NCBI GenBank assembly: GCA_030549495.1
Contig: JAUIRK010000691.1
Span: 177,391 to 241,390, forward strand
Origin: Nectonema munidae
Lineage: Eukaryota > Nematomorpha > Nectonematoida > Nectonematidae
Direction of reading: 5' to 3'
Length of the DNA: 64,000 nt
Position 1 is the first letter of the stretch, and each line of letters begins with the position of its first letter. The notes beneath the pieces were generated by a model, which searched no databases, was not told the DNA's origin, and saw nothing but the letters and a program-made list of their open reading frames with translations. The position numbers and the translations under genes were made by a program. Positions 47,751 through 60,349 of the stretch are shown here, in pieces.

Positions 47751-48149
47751 AAGATAAAATTGTTCAAACAAAAAACAAACAATAAATTTAGATGGCAGAC
47801 ATTACTTCATTTTTCTCAAGTTAAAAAGTTAAATTGGTGCAGGCAAACACAAAGCAGTCCAACTATAATTTTGGCCGAGTCAGCTTCCAAAAAGAAAGAA
47901 TTTTCAAATACAAAGTTAAAAATTTTAAAATGTAATAATAAATTTTTTATGAAGCAAAATAAAATAATTAAATGATACAAACAGAAAATAGTCAAACGAT
48001 AAATTCAGATACTCTCACTTCGACGTTCTGATTCAAGATCTACAAAAAGTAACCTTTTGCAATGATTTGCCTTTTTAACTTAAGGAAAAAAAGTCTATCA
48101 GAAAAAGTTATAGAGCTTCAACAAAAACTAAAAAATTTTACAGCATAAC

Positions 48150-49690
48150 TTAAGTTTTTGAAAACTAATTTGACGTATACAAAAAATAGATGTAAAAAAA
48201 TGATCAGAAAGAGTAAAGAAAAGAGAATTTTACAATTAAAAGAAGAAAATGAACGCAAAATAACTAAGGGTGTTTTCAAAATAGTTAAGCAAAACAGAAA
48301 GTTAAACCAAGACGTAGTTGGGATACCTTGTATAGTTAAAAAGATGGATACTTAGTTAGTAATTTAGCGGATAAGTTAAACACCTGGTCGCATTTTTATA
48401 GAGTTATCTTTAATAATGAAAATAAGTTAGGAAATCTAGATGCGGTCGATAAAGTTGAAGGAGCTTGCGAATCTGTGTCTCTTGATGAAGTCATTTGTGT
48501 TTTTGGCCAAATGAAACCAAATAAATCAGCTGGATATAGCGGATGTTGTTTAGAAATGTTAAAGTTATTTAAATATGAAATCGCTGACGTTTTAAAAATC
48601 ACAGTTCAAAATATATTTGACGGAGCTTCAATTCCAAAAACCTGAAATAAAAGTTTAATAATAGCATTATATAAAGGCAAAGGAACTTTTACAAATTGTT
48701 CAAATTAAACTACTAGAAAATGATATGAAAATAGTAGAAGGAATTTTATTGAATAGACTAAAAAGAGTATTCAAATTAGTAAAATGCAATTCGGTTTTAT
48801 GCCGGGCAAGAGCACCAATGACGCTGTTTTTATTATTAGACAGCTTATCGAAAAGAGATAAAAAATTATTGTGAAAATTTAGTAACGTCAAAATGACGAG
48901 AAAGAAAAAGTTTTTTTATACCAACGTATTTCCAAAGTGATGGAATACTTCACTTAAAAGTCGTTTTCCTTTGTATTGCTTTTGATAAAAGGAATTTTTA
49001 ATTTTTTTCTCATGTTCATTTTGCTTTTGTTCTCTAATGTAATCTAATTCTCTAATGTAATATATGTTAGTAAAAGCCCAGCTCATACTTCTATAACAAA
49101 GGAAGCTAATTTTGAAATCCAAACATTTGAAAAAAGAATAAATTTGTTTTATTTTTTGCCTTTCTTTGTAGACACTACCATGGCGTATATATCTTGTTAT
49201 TCGAAAAATGATTTAAAGATAGAGTATTTAACCCATGTTATACTTTACCAGTTTTTCACTAGTTTAAGTTTATTCTAACCAAAAAAAAAGTTTATCGAAA
49301 TTAGTGTTGTCTAACTCAAATTTTTCCGAAATTAAGTTTGCATAAAATGTTTCCACTTAGAATAAAACATATAAATTTAGAAATTGATTTCAAAAACATT
49401 ATATTATTATTATATAGATTCACGTTTCTCACTTATGTGTTAAGGTTGCATGGTTGTTTTTGACTTAACAATAACTGTATTTGTTATTTGAAAAAATCAT
49501 CTCAAAGAATTGGAAAACTCAAATGTTTAATATATATGAAGAATATTGTAATATATTGATGATTACCTCACTTAATATTACCTTTTCCATTTTTTATTAA
49601 TCTTTTTCCATTTTGAATTCATTTCTTTTCATTTTGAATTTGTCTAAGTATTAGGTCTTAACAATAAACCTTCTTCTTCTTCTTCAATTA
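48150..49690 (+). mobile_element. LINE relic (RT N-terminal part) with (TTC)n tail
   Basis: Plus-strand remnants: a basic linker 'MIRKSKEKRILQLKEENERK' (48212 onward), 'LADKLNTWSHFYRVIFNNEN' (about 48365), 'SLDEVICVFGQMKPNKSAGY' (about 48480), 'IIALYKGKG' (about 48660) and 'MQFGFMPGKSTNDAVFIIRQ' (about 48784). These are the early RT motifs of a non-LTR element, of a different clade from the QGSILGP relics at 19-23 kb. After about 48880 homology is lost. A (TTC)n tail at about 49669-49685 may be its 3' end, after deletion of the palm and thumb. Confidence 0.65.
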
Positions 49691-50157
49691 ATTTTTTGAT
49701 TTCATCCTTATGATTTCAAATTTTCATATGGGAAAAAGATATAAACATTTTAAAAACCATAATGGATGAATTCAGAAGGAAAAAAATGATTTCAAAGTGA
49801 AAAAGATGAATTTGAAATGAAAAAGGATGAATTTAAAATAGAAAATTATCTAAGAAATTTTGACTTCATTTTGAGGAAATTTCCAAACCTTAAATCTATA
49901 TAAAAATATATAATATCAGGGGCAAACATCCTTAAAAATTTTGGAAAGAGGTAAACTTTTTTTTATAACTTAAAATATATTTTAAAAGAATTTCTGTCTA
50001 AAACTCAACCGTAAAACAAATAAAGTAACATGAAAAGCCTACTCGCAAGCTAAACACGTCTTTTAAATGATAAAAAAATCAAGACATTCAAATTTTTTTC
50101 AACCTTGAAATCTTTTTTTCATTTAATATCATTTTGAATATCCTTAATTTGTTTTGT

Positions 50158-50325
50158 ATTTATTATAAGGACGTGTATAAGAGTGGTTAGAGCGCTGGAT
50201 TCGATATCCTAAGGTCTCAGATCCATGATATCCTAAGATCCTTGAGCCATAATATTCATAGTACGATACAAGCACTGCATCAGTGCCTTCTCGATCAAAC
50301 CACCCCATGATACCCTTAACTTTAT
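50158..50325 (+). mobile_element. tRNA-derived SINE, copy 1
   Basis: The head resembles a class II tRNA (Ser/Leu-like): 'GAGTGGTTAGAGCGCTGGAT' covers box A and the D/anticodon arms, with a degraded box B ('GGTCTCAGATCC'). The tail, 'catagtacgatacaagcactgcatcagtgccttctcgat' onward, is shared with the copies at 55.9 and 62.9 kb. Pol III-transcribed, LINE-dependent elements have this layout. Confidence 0.7.
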
Positions 50326-50329
50326 TCAA

Positions 50330-51430
50330 TTAAGTTTGTTCCTTCCAAAATTGAGTTTGAATCGAGTTAATTTAAGGAGTTTCAGACCGAAAAATCCAAT
50401 TTGTTTTTAGATAGAAAATCAAAAAAAGTTTTAAATTAAGGCTTACTTCTTAATTAAATTTTAAATATTTTGAAAAATCTTTCAAAATTTTAATCTAATT
50501 TGTTTAAAAAAGTGTATTCATTAAAAGATTCCATCAAAAAGTCTTGATTTGAGTAGTACTAGCTTCAAACTTGATTTACTTAAAAAATTCTATTTAATTT
50601 TTTTTGTAGGTTGAGATTTAACAACAAACAAATAAAACCTTTTGAAACTAATTTGCATGATAAAACTTTGATTTTTAAAGTTAGCATTTAGTGCTTGTTC
50701 ACAATTGATGTCAAACGAGACAGATGGACCAAGACTTAAAATGGTAAAGAATATCGAATTTATTAAGTGACTTAACAATTGAATGTTGACAAGAGTGGAC
50801 TTTGTCGAAAATTGATAAAAGATAAATTTAAACAATTAGGATTTAGAAAAAACTTTTTTGCAAAAAGCTTGAACTTTTTAAATGGATTTTCCTAGGTTGT
50901 TCTCGCTTAATTTTATGAGAATAACTTAATAAAGTTTACTAGAGAAAAAATAATGTTGGAAGAAACAAAAGATATTATTCAGAAAAAAATTGCATGATTA
51001 AAGTTACACTTGTATAAAAAAATATTATTGTCATAATAGCATCTTGTTTTGTGGTGAAAAAATGAAAACAATACAAAAAAACTTTAAATTTAAAACCTTA
51101 AATTCAATCATGCAATTAGATCGGAAAAAGGAGTTTAGACATAAAATTCTAACAAATTGTCATTAACTTTGTTTCCTTTTAATAAAGTTCTTGACGAATA
51201 TGTCCAGGGGTTGATTAAATTGATAGAAAAAATAAAATAATATTAAATTTTAAATAACTTGTTTTCCAACAATTTTCGGCACTAATGACTTCTTGGAGGG
51301 AATAATACAAAAATAAAAAGGAGAGCAGGTAATTATCACTAACAAAAGAGGCTATCAATGAAACTTGTTCTATTTTAATTCTGTTTAAACTTTAAATACA
51401 ATTTTGTCAAAAAAACTTGTTAAAGAAATA
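50330..51430. other. Gene-free stretch
   Basis: AT-rich; no gene or repeat recognised. Confidence 0.3.
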
Positions 51431-54400
51431 TCAAATTCATTCCTCAAAAATTATCGTTCTCGTTTTTATGAAAATCAATCAAACCTGTCAAAATTTGATC
51501 TAAATGTGACAGCTCATCTCAAAAAGAAACTTTTTATCTAAGTAATAATATAAAGTTTTTTACACATATATACCCATTTTTAAGCATGCGTAATTCAGTG
51601 GTGATATTCATTTTTTTAATGAAAATCAATCAAAACTGTCAAAAAATTGATTTATCCCAAAAAGAAACATCCTATCCGAATAAGTATATAAAGTTTTTTA
51701 CACACATATACCCATTTTCAAGTAGGCTGTGTTTACTGTTTATATTCCTTTTTTTAAATAAAAAATAGTCAAACCTGACAAAATAATTTAAATATGACAG
51801 CCCATGTCAAAATTAAATTTTTTTTTCTTATAAAAAGTTTTTTATATATTTCAAGTATGTAGAATTTAATGGTGATGTTCATTTTTTATGAAATCAATAA
51901 AACATGTCAAAAATCGATTAAACCTGTAAATCAATGTCAAATATATAAACATAAAAATAACTTCTACTTGCAGTATTTCTCTGGTAATTATTTTCTTAAT
52001 TTATTTAATAAACCAACTTTAGGTGTTTAATTCACTCAAAATATTTCATTCTAGAGTAACTTATGTAACTTGATAGGACCTCCATCTTTTTGGCTACAAA
52101 TTCGTTATAGGCTCGTAGTCTCTACGTCATATTATAATTTACAGTATGCAATTTTGCTATTCATTCTATGATGATCCTTTCTTGGTAGCTCTTTTTTAAT
52201 TAGAAATTTATATTCTTCAATGTGTGTTCGAAAAATTTTTTATATGGATAAAATTACTTTTTTCCTCTCTCAAAGCATTCTAAATAAAGAATCTTCTTGA
52301 TGATCTTAGACTTTTTTTATCAGTATTGTGTATTTTATTATCAGGCCTGAATATTTTTCAACCAATCTCATTTTAAAGGTTTTTTTCTGATGACGTGATG
52401 TTCATTGTTCAATTACAAAAAGTTGTCCACGTTCTTAATCTAAAAAATTATCTCTTTGGTGCAAAAGGAAAAAGATGAACAAATTCAATTTAAATAAAAA
52501 ATATCTTGATAGTGACTAAATTCTCACATATTGGCATCTGTGCCATTTTTGATAACTCTCACCTATTCTAAATTTTCAGATTTCCTACCCATCTTAGCTA
52601 AATGTTAATTGTAATCCTAAATGATAAGCTATAGATTTAAATATTTTTCATTTGTAAAAGAAAAATTAGAGGAACTTCTTTTTCACAGTCAAAATCTTTT
52701 TTGAAACACCTAATATTATATAATTAAACTACTTCCTAGTTCATTAGAAATCTTCCATTTAGTCAAGATACATATTTTTTTAATTATTTGTTTTGATCAC
52801 ATGTTCTCTTTTCAATTAGTTTTCAACTTGGTTCCTTCTCTCATACAAATTTTCAAATAATACGTTTTGTTTTAATATATATTTCATACTCAAGATGATT
52901 GTAGAAAGTATTATAAGCCAAAATATACAAAAAAAAAGTATATTTTTACTATATACCTAAGATGCAGCGATTTTTTGAAAATTTTTTATAGAACTGTTTT
53001 TCAGGCATACATTACTAATTCAATTGCCACTTCGAGATATTTTTTAACCGTATTATCCAAAATCCAGTACAAAAATAAAATAAGCATAGTCGATTTGGTA
53101 TAAAACAGATATTTTATTTTTTGAAAATATTTTTGAAGACAGTATCTAGAAGTAAACCGCAAATCTGATTCAAGCTTTCAGATATTTTAAAACCATAAAT
53201 GCCAAAACTGAGTCCAAAAATGAAACCAGCATCTTCCATTTTTTATAAAAACAGATATTTTATTTAAATTTCAAAAATATTTCTGTAGACATTAGATGTA
53301 AATCGAACATTTTATTGACACTTTCAGACATTTAAAATCTCTAAATCAAAAAATGATTTCAGAAATAAAAATTATCATGGTCGAATTGGTATAAAAACAT
53401 ATATTTCATGTAAAATTAGAGAGAATATTTTTGGATATAGTTTTCAGACATAAACCGCAAATGATTGACACTAGCAGTAAAACCTCTAAATGCGAAAACT
53501 GTGTTCAGAAATGAAATCATCATGATCTATTTGCTATAAAAACATATATTTCATGTAAAATTTGAATCAATATTTTTGGAAACAAATTTTAGAACTAAAC
53601 GCAAATTTGATTGATACTTATAGGTATTTTCACATCCTAAACGTAAAAAATGAGTTTAGAAATGAAACCAGCATGGCCGATTTAGTATAACATATATATT
53701 TCATTGTAAAATTTGAATGATTGTTTTTGAAGACAATTTTTAGAAGTAAACCGCAAATTTGATTAACACTTATAGGTATTTTCACATCCTAAATGTAAAA
53801 ATGAGTTCAGAAATGAAAACAGCATTATTGATTTGGTATAAAAACATATATTTCATGTAAAATTGAGAGAATATTTTTGGAAATAGCTTTTAGAAGTAAA
53901 CCGCAAATTTGATTGACATTGACAGATATTTTAAAACCTCTAAATGTGAAAAATGAGTTCAGAAATGAAAACAGCTTGATTGATTTGGTATAAAAACATA
54001 TATTTCATGTAAAATTGAGAGAATATTTTTGGAAATAGCTTTTAGAAGTAAACCACAAATTTGATTAACATTGACAGATATTTAAAATCTCTAAATATGA
54101 AAAATGAAAACAGCATGGTTGATTTGGTATAAAAACATATATTTAATTGTAAAATATGAATGAATGTTTTTGGAGACAATTTTTAGAAGTAAACCGCAAA
54201 TTTGATTGACACTTATAGGTATTTCCATATCCTAAACGTAAAAAATTAGTCCTAAAAATGAAACCAGCATGACAGATTTAGTATAACGCATATATTTCAT
54301 TGTAAAATTTGACTTAATGTTTTTGGAGACAATTTTCAAAAATAAACCGCAAATTTGATTAATACTTATAGGTATTTTAAAATCCTAAATGTAAAAAATG

Positions 54401-54810
54401 AGTCCAGAAATGAAACCAGCATGACCGATTTAGTATAAAAATATATATTTTATGTAAAATTTGAAGGTATATTTATTAGATATATTTTTGATCAATCAAA
54501 ATTTTGATTGACATTTTCTAAAAAATAGCCATGATTATTGAAAAATATATATATATAAAGTGTTATGCGTTCCAAACTGTATATAATTATAAATTTTCAA
54601 CGTATTATATAATATAGATCCTAAGTTATAATGTCAAAATTTTGCTGAAATTTTTTAATTTTTTATTTTGATTGACAGTTTTCGACATGAAGGGGTCATT
54701 CAACTACCATGAAAATGGTTTGAAAAGATGCAGCTGGCGATTTTAGAAAAAGTCACAAAATTTGAAGGGATATGATTCAGCCAATTTTCTACAATTAATT
54801 TTTTAGTGAA
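51430..54810 (+). mobile_element. piggyBac-like non-autonomous element, copy 5 (longest)
   Basis: The most complete copy, about 3.4 kb. It has an A array of about three to four units (marks near 51555, 51692 and 51836), a core at about 51965-52900, a B array of about ten units (marks near 53107, 53251, 53398, 53543, 53692, 53845, 53997, 54138, 54291 and 54443), then the palindrome at 54492-54511. The final stretch stops at 'ttttttagtgaa' before the terminal CCAGCACTAATAGGG. Both outer ends are missing. Some adjacent B units (53845 and 53997) are almost identical, showing recent expansion. No coding frame longer than chance. Confidence 0.75.
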
Positions 54811-55019
54811 AATAAATTTTCGTGAAATAGAAGAATCGATGAAAACAATCGAAATAACTTGAAAGTTGAGTTGGTTCAACAGAAAAAAGTTTAAAAAGTT
54901 CAGGTTTTAGATATTGAGTTGAGGGTGTATTTAATGATTTTAAAGCTTTGCGTTATAAAGCACAATATTTAGAGTTGGTTGGATAAAAAATGATTGCTTC
55001 ATGTGACTTTCGTGAAGTG

Positions 55020-55850
55020 TTGTGAAGAGAGACAAACGTGACAAAGAAATACTAACACGGGCGAGATGGGTGAGTTGGAGAAACCGCATTGCACTCACGC
55101 TCATAGCGCGAATTGGGCAGTTCATTTGGAATTTGGAGATTGTCTATTTTAATTGTAATGATCTTAAACATACTCATGAAGACATGAAGACTTTTAGAGC
55201 TGAAAATTCCAGACTGGCTGTCCAATCCATTTGAGGTGAATGCTGCTGATGTTTCAATTGACTTACAGGAAGAACTTGTTGAATTAGAATGTGATGGGTG
55301 GGCTCAAGGTTTATTTAATAAAGATCAACAAAATGCACGGAAACGTAGTGAGTTTGTATTTAAATATCCGCTATTATGGGAAAACGTTAAAATGTACAGC
55401 ATTGCTTTTCCGTCTACCTATCTGGTGGAATGTGGTTTTAGTTGTGCGAATCAGAAATTAACCAAGTATCGTAATTGTTTTGACCTTGTGAAAAGGGGAG
55501 ACCTTCATCTGACTTTATCCAGGCTCAAGTTTCCTATTAATTTGTACGACGCCGTTACTTTTTTTAAGAATAATAAAATTTTAATGCTATATTCTTTTTA
55601 TTGATATTTGATTCAAAAATATTATGCCGAAAGATTTTTTGTTTATCTTGTTCAAGGAAGCCTTTAGATGTAAAATTATGAATATAATATATATTCGTTT
55701 TTTTTCATTTTCAATTAAATTGAAATGTTTTTCCTATTTGAATATACATATTTATACATGTCTCTTATAGATCATGGGAGTCCACAGTTAATAAGGTTAT
55801 CGCTCAAAGGGTCCACAAGCAAAAAAATGTAGGGAATCCCTGCACTACAG
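55020..55850 (+). mobile_element. hAT transposase relic (ZBED5/SCAND3-like), 3' part
   Basis: From about 55203 an open frame runs to 55601: 'LKIPDWLSNPFEVNAADVSI', 'DLQEELVELECDGWAQGLF', 'KYPLLWENVKMYSIAFPSTY', 'LVECGFSCANQKLTKYRNCF', 'KRGDLHLTLSRLKFPIN'. This is the C-terminal dimerisation region of ZBED5/SCAND3-type hAT transposases (usual form LIAFPTSYLVEKGFSAV..LLTK.RN.L....RGDLRL.L). The 3' terminus 'GGGAATCCCTGCACTA' at about 55833-55847, preceded by 'gtccac' motifs, is a hAT end. The RNase-H core is lost, so the copy is 5'-truncated. An exapted gene is not excluded but nothing supports it. Confidence 0.85.
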
Positions 55851-55855
55851 AACAC

Positions 55856-56012
55856 TCTATGGGTGGCATGGCATGTTGGTTGAGATGATGGACTCATCAC
55901 AAATGACTCTGGGTTCGATTCCTCATCGATACCAATTTGTTCATAGTTTGACATAAGCGGTACATCAGTGCCCTGTCAATGAAAACACACCCATGGTACC
56001 TTTACCTAACTT
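55856..56012 (+). mobile_element. tRNA-derived SINE, copy 2
   Basis: 'ggcatgttggttgagatgatgg' (box A-like) and a near-perfect box B, 'gggttcgattcc' (55911-55922). The family tail follows: 'catagtttgacataagcggtacatcagtgccctgtcaatgaaaacacacccatggtacctttaccta'-type, matching copies 1 and 3. It lies directly after the hAT 3' end. Confidence 0.75.
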
Positions 56013-56019
56013 AAAATTT

Positions 56020-57100
56020 AAAATGTTGCTACATAATTAACATAAGAGAGAAAGGAGACAAAATAAACTAATAAAGCAATTTTCATTATTTAAAATGAAA
56101 CTGTCTGTTCTCAGAATAATTTCAAAAAAATAGGAGGCATAAAAAATGAGATAGTTTATCGGCACTTTATTCGATATTTTCACGTTTTTATAAGCAGCAA
56201 AAGCCAACGTTGAATTAGCTAACCCTTATAGGGTGATTTGGTAACGCTTGTATTTTTTACATAATCATAGTATACAAAAAACGGTAGTTTAATCACTTTC
56301 CATAAAATTATTTAAGTGTAAGAACACGAAATAATTAGAAAAACCATTTAAACTAACATAAATTATAAAAATCATAATATACGAGAACAAGAAAATCATT
56401 GCGTTTTTTAGACTATTTCTCTGATAAAATTCTGACAGCTGTCATAAATAAATCAAGTACATTTTTAACTGAAAAATTTCGTTTCGATAATATATTTTTA
56501 TTATAATAATCAACAAATTTTCTTAACAAAAATTATTTAATTAATTATGTTCAGTGTAACTTACTAAATTTAACAATCGAACATTATAATAAATATCTCT
56601 GCTCATATTTTAAACAAATAGAATATTTTTGCTTTTAAACTGAATAGCGGGTCAAAATATTATTTCCCAAATAGATATTGAAAAAAAATTTCTTGACTTG
56701 AAAAAATGAAAGTTTTCAAATGTTTCAAAATGTAACTAACGTACTGATAAAGATTAATAGTCATCTTTGTTGAAAAAAAAATTTTAACGCGAGCCTGACA
56801 ACATTCATTGATATAAAATGTTACGATTGATCACTTTATTTTTCTCTCATTTAAAAACATAAACAAATTTTCATTTTTACAAAATGTTTGGTGTATTAAG
56901 TATATAATAGCAAATATAAGTATTACTTCAAATTATGAGAGCCAGTGGGTTAATTAAAGTTAAAACATAAAGACTAGCTCTGCTGAGAATTGATAGAACT
57001 AAATTTGAATAGCTGAACTTTGGTATCACTAAAAAAGGTTCTAAAATCGCTAAAAACTAGTTTCTAATGAGATAAAATAAATTTATTTCTAATTTAACTC
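56020..57100. other. Gene-free stretch
   Basis: AT-rich. A small palindrome 'aacccttataggg' at 56222 is the only structure noticed. Confidence 0.3.
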
Positions 57101-57107
57101 GAAATAC

Positions 57108-57184
57108 AAATTAGAGAGAAAAGAGAACTTGAATGAAAGAAGAGAGATTGAATTAGAGAAAAGAGCATGAACGAGAGAAGAGAG
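57108..57184. repeat. GA-rich polypurine tract
   Basis: Purine-dominated run ('gagagaaaagagaac', 'gaaagaagagaga', 'gaagagag') directly preceding the telomere-type tract. Confidence 0.6.
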
Positions 57185-57210
57185 CCCTAACCTAACCCTA
57201 ACCCTAACCC
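57185..57210 (-). repeat. Interstitial telomere-type (TTAGGG)n
   Basis: About four CCCTAA units on the plus strand, one shortened to CCTAA. Matches the common metazoan telomere motif. Too short to be a chromosome end. Confidence 0.8.
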
Positions 57211-60200
57211 CTTGAGTTGTAAAGAGATTTATCAATTTGGAGCAAGTTACTAGAGTGATTCCACGTTTTATGGTTTATACTTAACACTACTTTATTAAAA
57301 CATATTAAAAGAAGAGATCATTTAGGGCAGTCTTTTTCACTTTGCAATAATGAATTTTGAATAAAGTATTTCATCATCTTTGTTTAAAAAATTCTTACTT
57401 TTCGTTAATTTTTTGAAAAAATGCATGATTGTTTTGGAAAAGAGCAAAAAAGTACTTCACAGTGGTACTTGTTTTGAAAATTTTTCATTTCGAAAGAAAT
57501 TCACAAAACTCTGCTGGAATGTGCTCAATTCTACAAATAAGGTACTGCAAAGTTTTTAGATATTTAGCCTAAAAGACTTAGTTCTTTTACTTGTTGGCAT
57601 TTTAATTTTGTATATGAAAGGTTTTAAATGTTACAAAAAATTCCAGCAGTAAAATATATGAGAAAAAACGTTCTCCAATCCCAGCAACTCGTCACCGTCC
57701 TCCTCCAGTTATATAGTATATCTGTTGAATACTATGACGGTCCAAAATTTTTCATTTTATAATTTCCACATTCTGCAACGACTCGGCGCCACTTCATTTA
57801 TTTGTAGATCAAAATTATTCATCATTTTTTAGGCCTTTCTCTGCTGAACTGCACGGTAATATTTTAAATTTATTTTTGATCGCATATGAGTCTCCTACTT
57901 CTTAAATATATAAGAATGCTTCTTCAAGTCCAAATTATCAATGTTATATATTTTTCTATCCTAGAACTTATGATCCTTGCATTAACAAAAGAAAGCCAAG
58001 CATTTCAATAATTCAATCTTAAGTAATATATACAAGAAAATGTGATAGATTCTTTAAAAACTCATTTATAATGAGGCAGAGGCAAAATATTATTTCCGAA
58101 TCTCAGTCAGACTCCAACTGCAAATACTTGAAAACTTGTAAAATACACGCCAACTCTTCGCTTCTATTTCGACTAAAAAAGCGTCACTCCAAATTATTAC
58201 AAAAATTGAACTTTTTCTTTATCCAAAATATATAAAAAATTATTTTTTTAAAACTTAAAAAAGCGAAGGCTTTTAAATTTCTATTAGATACCGATTCCTA
58301 CTCATATGTCTTAAAAGCCGCGACTCCACCGACTCCCTTGCACCAACCCTGATTAAAATAAGGTCGTTTATGTAATAATAATTAGAGCACGAGAAAGTCA
58401 ATAAAGTCAATTTCTATAAAATTAATCTCTAACCTTTGGAAAAGTCGAAACAAAGATGGATAGAGTGTGAATCAAACAAAAATATAAAGTCAATTTTTCA
58501 AATTTAGCTCAATAAAGTCAATTTCCATCGTTTTTATTGAAAAATATTCAAAATACCCTGACACTGATTGGAGCTTTGATTCCTTAAATTCAAAAATTTA
58601 TAAAGAAGAAAAAGTTTAAATGAAAAGGTTAATAAAATATGTAAGAGTCCAACTTCACTCACAATACACATCATTATGAATATGTTGATAACGCTTTTAT
58701 ATTAATACTGAATGCGTATGAATGAGAGTAGCCAGATTTGTAGAACATGTTATAAAAGTAAGTTAACCCATTTAAGACCAAGCAAAGCAGACGATATCTA
58801 AAAAAACGCAGATTTATTCAAAGTCATTGAAAACAGCAGACAGAAAATACTTTTCAAATAGAACATTGAAGTGATTACAACGAAGAAATGACGCTTTGTG
58901 CATAAGTTTGCTTTTGCGTTGCGATATTTGTGTAATCGCACGTCATTGTGAGTGAGAAAGTGTAGTAGAGGGGAAGATAGGCCAGCTAGAGAGGGAAAGT
59001 TGCTCACACACAATGCATGAAAACTTACTTCAGAGATTTTCAGACTTTGGATTTCCGAAATGGGTTAGGGTTAGATTTGATTATTTAATTTAAAAAATAA
59101 ATTTAAAAATGCACTGCTATCTCTTCGCATAAGAAGCGAGATTTAGTTTTCGTGTAAGAAGCGGGGTTGGATTGAATACTATTTTTGAATTGTGAAATAC
59201 AAATAAGAATATTCTTGATACAAAAATTTTTAAATACAAAATTTTGATTCATTTGAAAATCCAAATTAACGGGAACCCCACAGTCTAAACCCTATTTTAG
59301 CTTAAAATCTTTGAATTCTTCTTTTTGTTTTTGGACGCAAATCCCCAGGAGATAAGTCTTCCTTTGTACTCCAAAGTCTCTCTCTCATTTACCTATGGTC
59401 TCTTTTTTGAAACTGTTTTTACCAAAAGTAATTTTATTTTTTGTCAATAAATTGTATTATATAATAAGAGAACATTTTAGTGTTACCTTCTTTTAAGCTT
59501 AACAATATTATATGCCTCCTTCCTTTATTTTATTATCGTTGTGTTTGAATGTAAGCAAAACTCAGTTCATAGGTAGCTGTTTTCAACGAAAAATTCTAAC
59601 AACCAAAGGCGCTTTATTTGTTTTTTAGCATATTATTGGAAAATAATACATTCTCCAAATATCAAATGAAGTGTTATTCTATGAAAAATTTCATACTTTT
59701 ATTGAAAGGTAGGAACATTGACCAAACACTTTCTCAAGTACTTTTATCTCAATCTCCACGTTAGTAGTTAAAATAGCTTGATCCTTTAATTTTCAAATAC
59801 AAGAAAATGTGAACTTAAGGGAATCTTAGTAAAAAAATGATGTTTTATGTACAAATATTAGATATTGAGGTGACCTCGAACGCAGCATTAATTTAAGTTA
59901 ATCTATATACGGCGAAAGCGGTTGTATACATTTATAAGTGTTGATTGGATCATTTTTGATTGATTTTAAATTAAAATTATAAATTCGCATAATATAGGAA
60001 AACTTGGATGCAATATCTAGGGTTCAATTCTTTAAATACGACCAGATCTTTATGTAGGAGAGGATTTAAAACGCGTGGATTAACGTAATTTTTCTTTATT
60101 ACTTCTTAACATTTGTCAGTCTTTGTTGAAGTAGGATTGTAAAATAGGACATAGAACGGCCCCACAAAACAAACGCCTTTATTGTTGGCCACTAGTGAGT

Positions 60201-60240
60201 ACTATTTTCTGAGATGTTTTGACTTTCTTCATGCATTTAG
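57211..60240. other. Region without a confident gene, upstream of the protease exon
   Basis: The rest of the metalloprotease catalytic domain should lie 5' of 60241, but no convincing exon is visible here. A weak candidate before a GTGAGT donor at about 60195 does not resemble the family. A minus-strand frame at 58798-59013 is unidentified. Confidence 0.3.
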
Positions 60241-60349
60241 GTACGACTTATCTTAATGAAATTTGTCATCCTCAACAGAACTTTGTACTCGTGGCAAAAA
60301 TCCAAGCATTTTACGACGGAATGGCTCTCGCTCATGAAATTGGACATTC
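60241..60349 (+). CDS. M12B metalloprotease exon (zinc-binding HEIGH)
   Basis: Exon between a 'ttcatgcatttag' acceptor and a C|GTAAAT donor, 109 bp. It enters with two bases of a split codon and leaves with two. It encodes TTYLNEICHPQQNFVLVAKI then QAFYDGMALAHEIGH. The stretch 'MALAHEIGHS' is the catalytic HExxH helix of reprolysin/ADAM-family zinc endopeptidases. The upstream Cys ('EIC') matches the conserved Cys before this helix ('GLAYVGxxC' in the family). The next exon, at 61524, completes the zinc site. This is a host gene: clean splice sites, open frame and intact active residues. The exact subfamily (ADAM, ADAMTS or the secreted reprolysins of arthropods) cannot be fixed from this fragment. 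Confidence 0.85.

Noticed and set aside
50158-50230. Functional tRNA-Ser gene
   Set aside because: Box B is degraded, the acceptor stem does not pair, and the tail matches the SINE family, so it is a SINE head.
58798-59013. 71-codon minus-strand frame
   Set aside because: No recognisable domain; likely chance in a slightly GC-richer patch.
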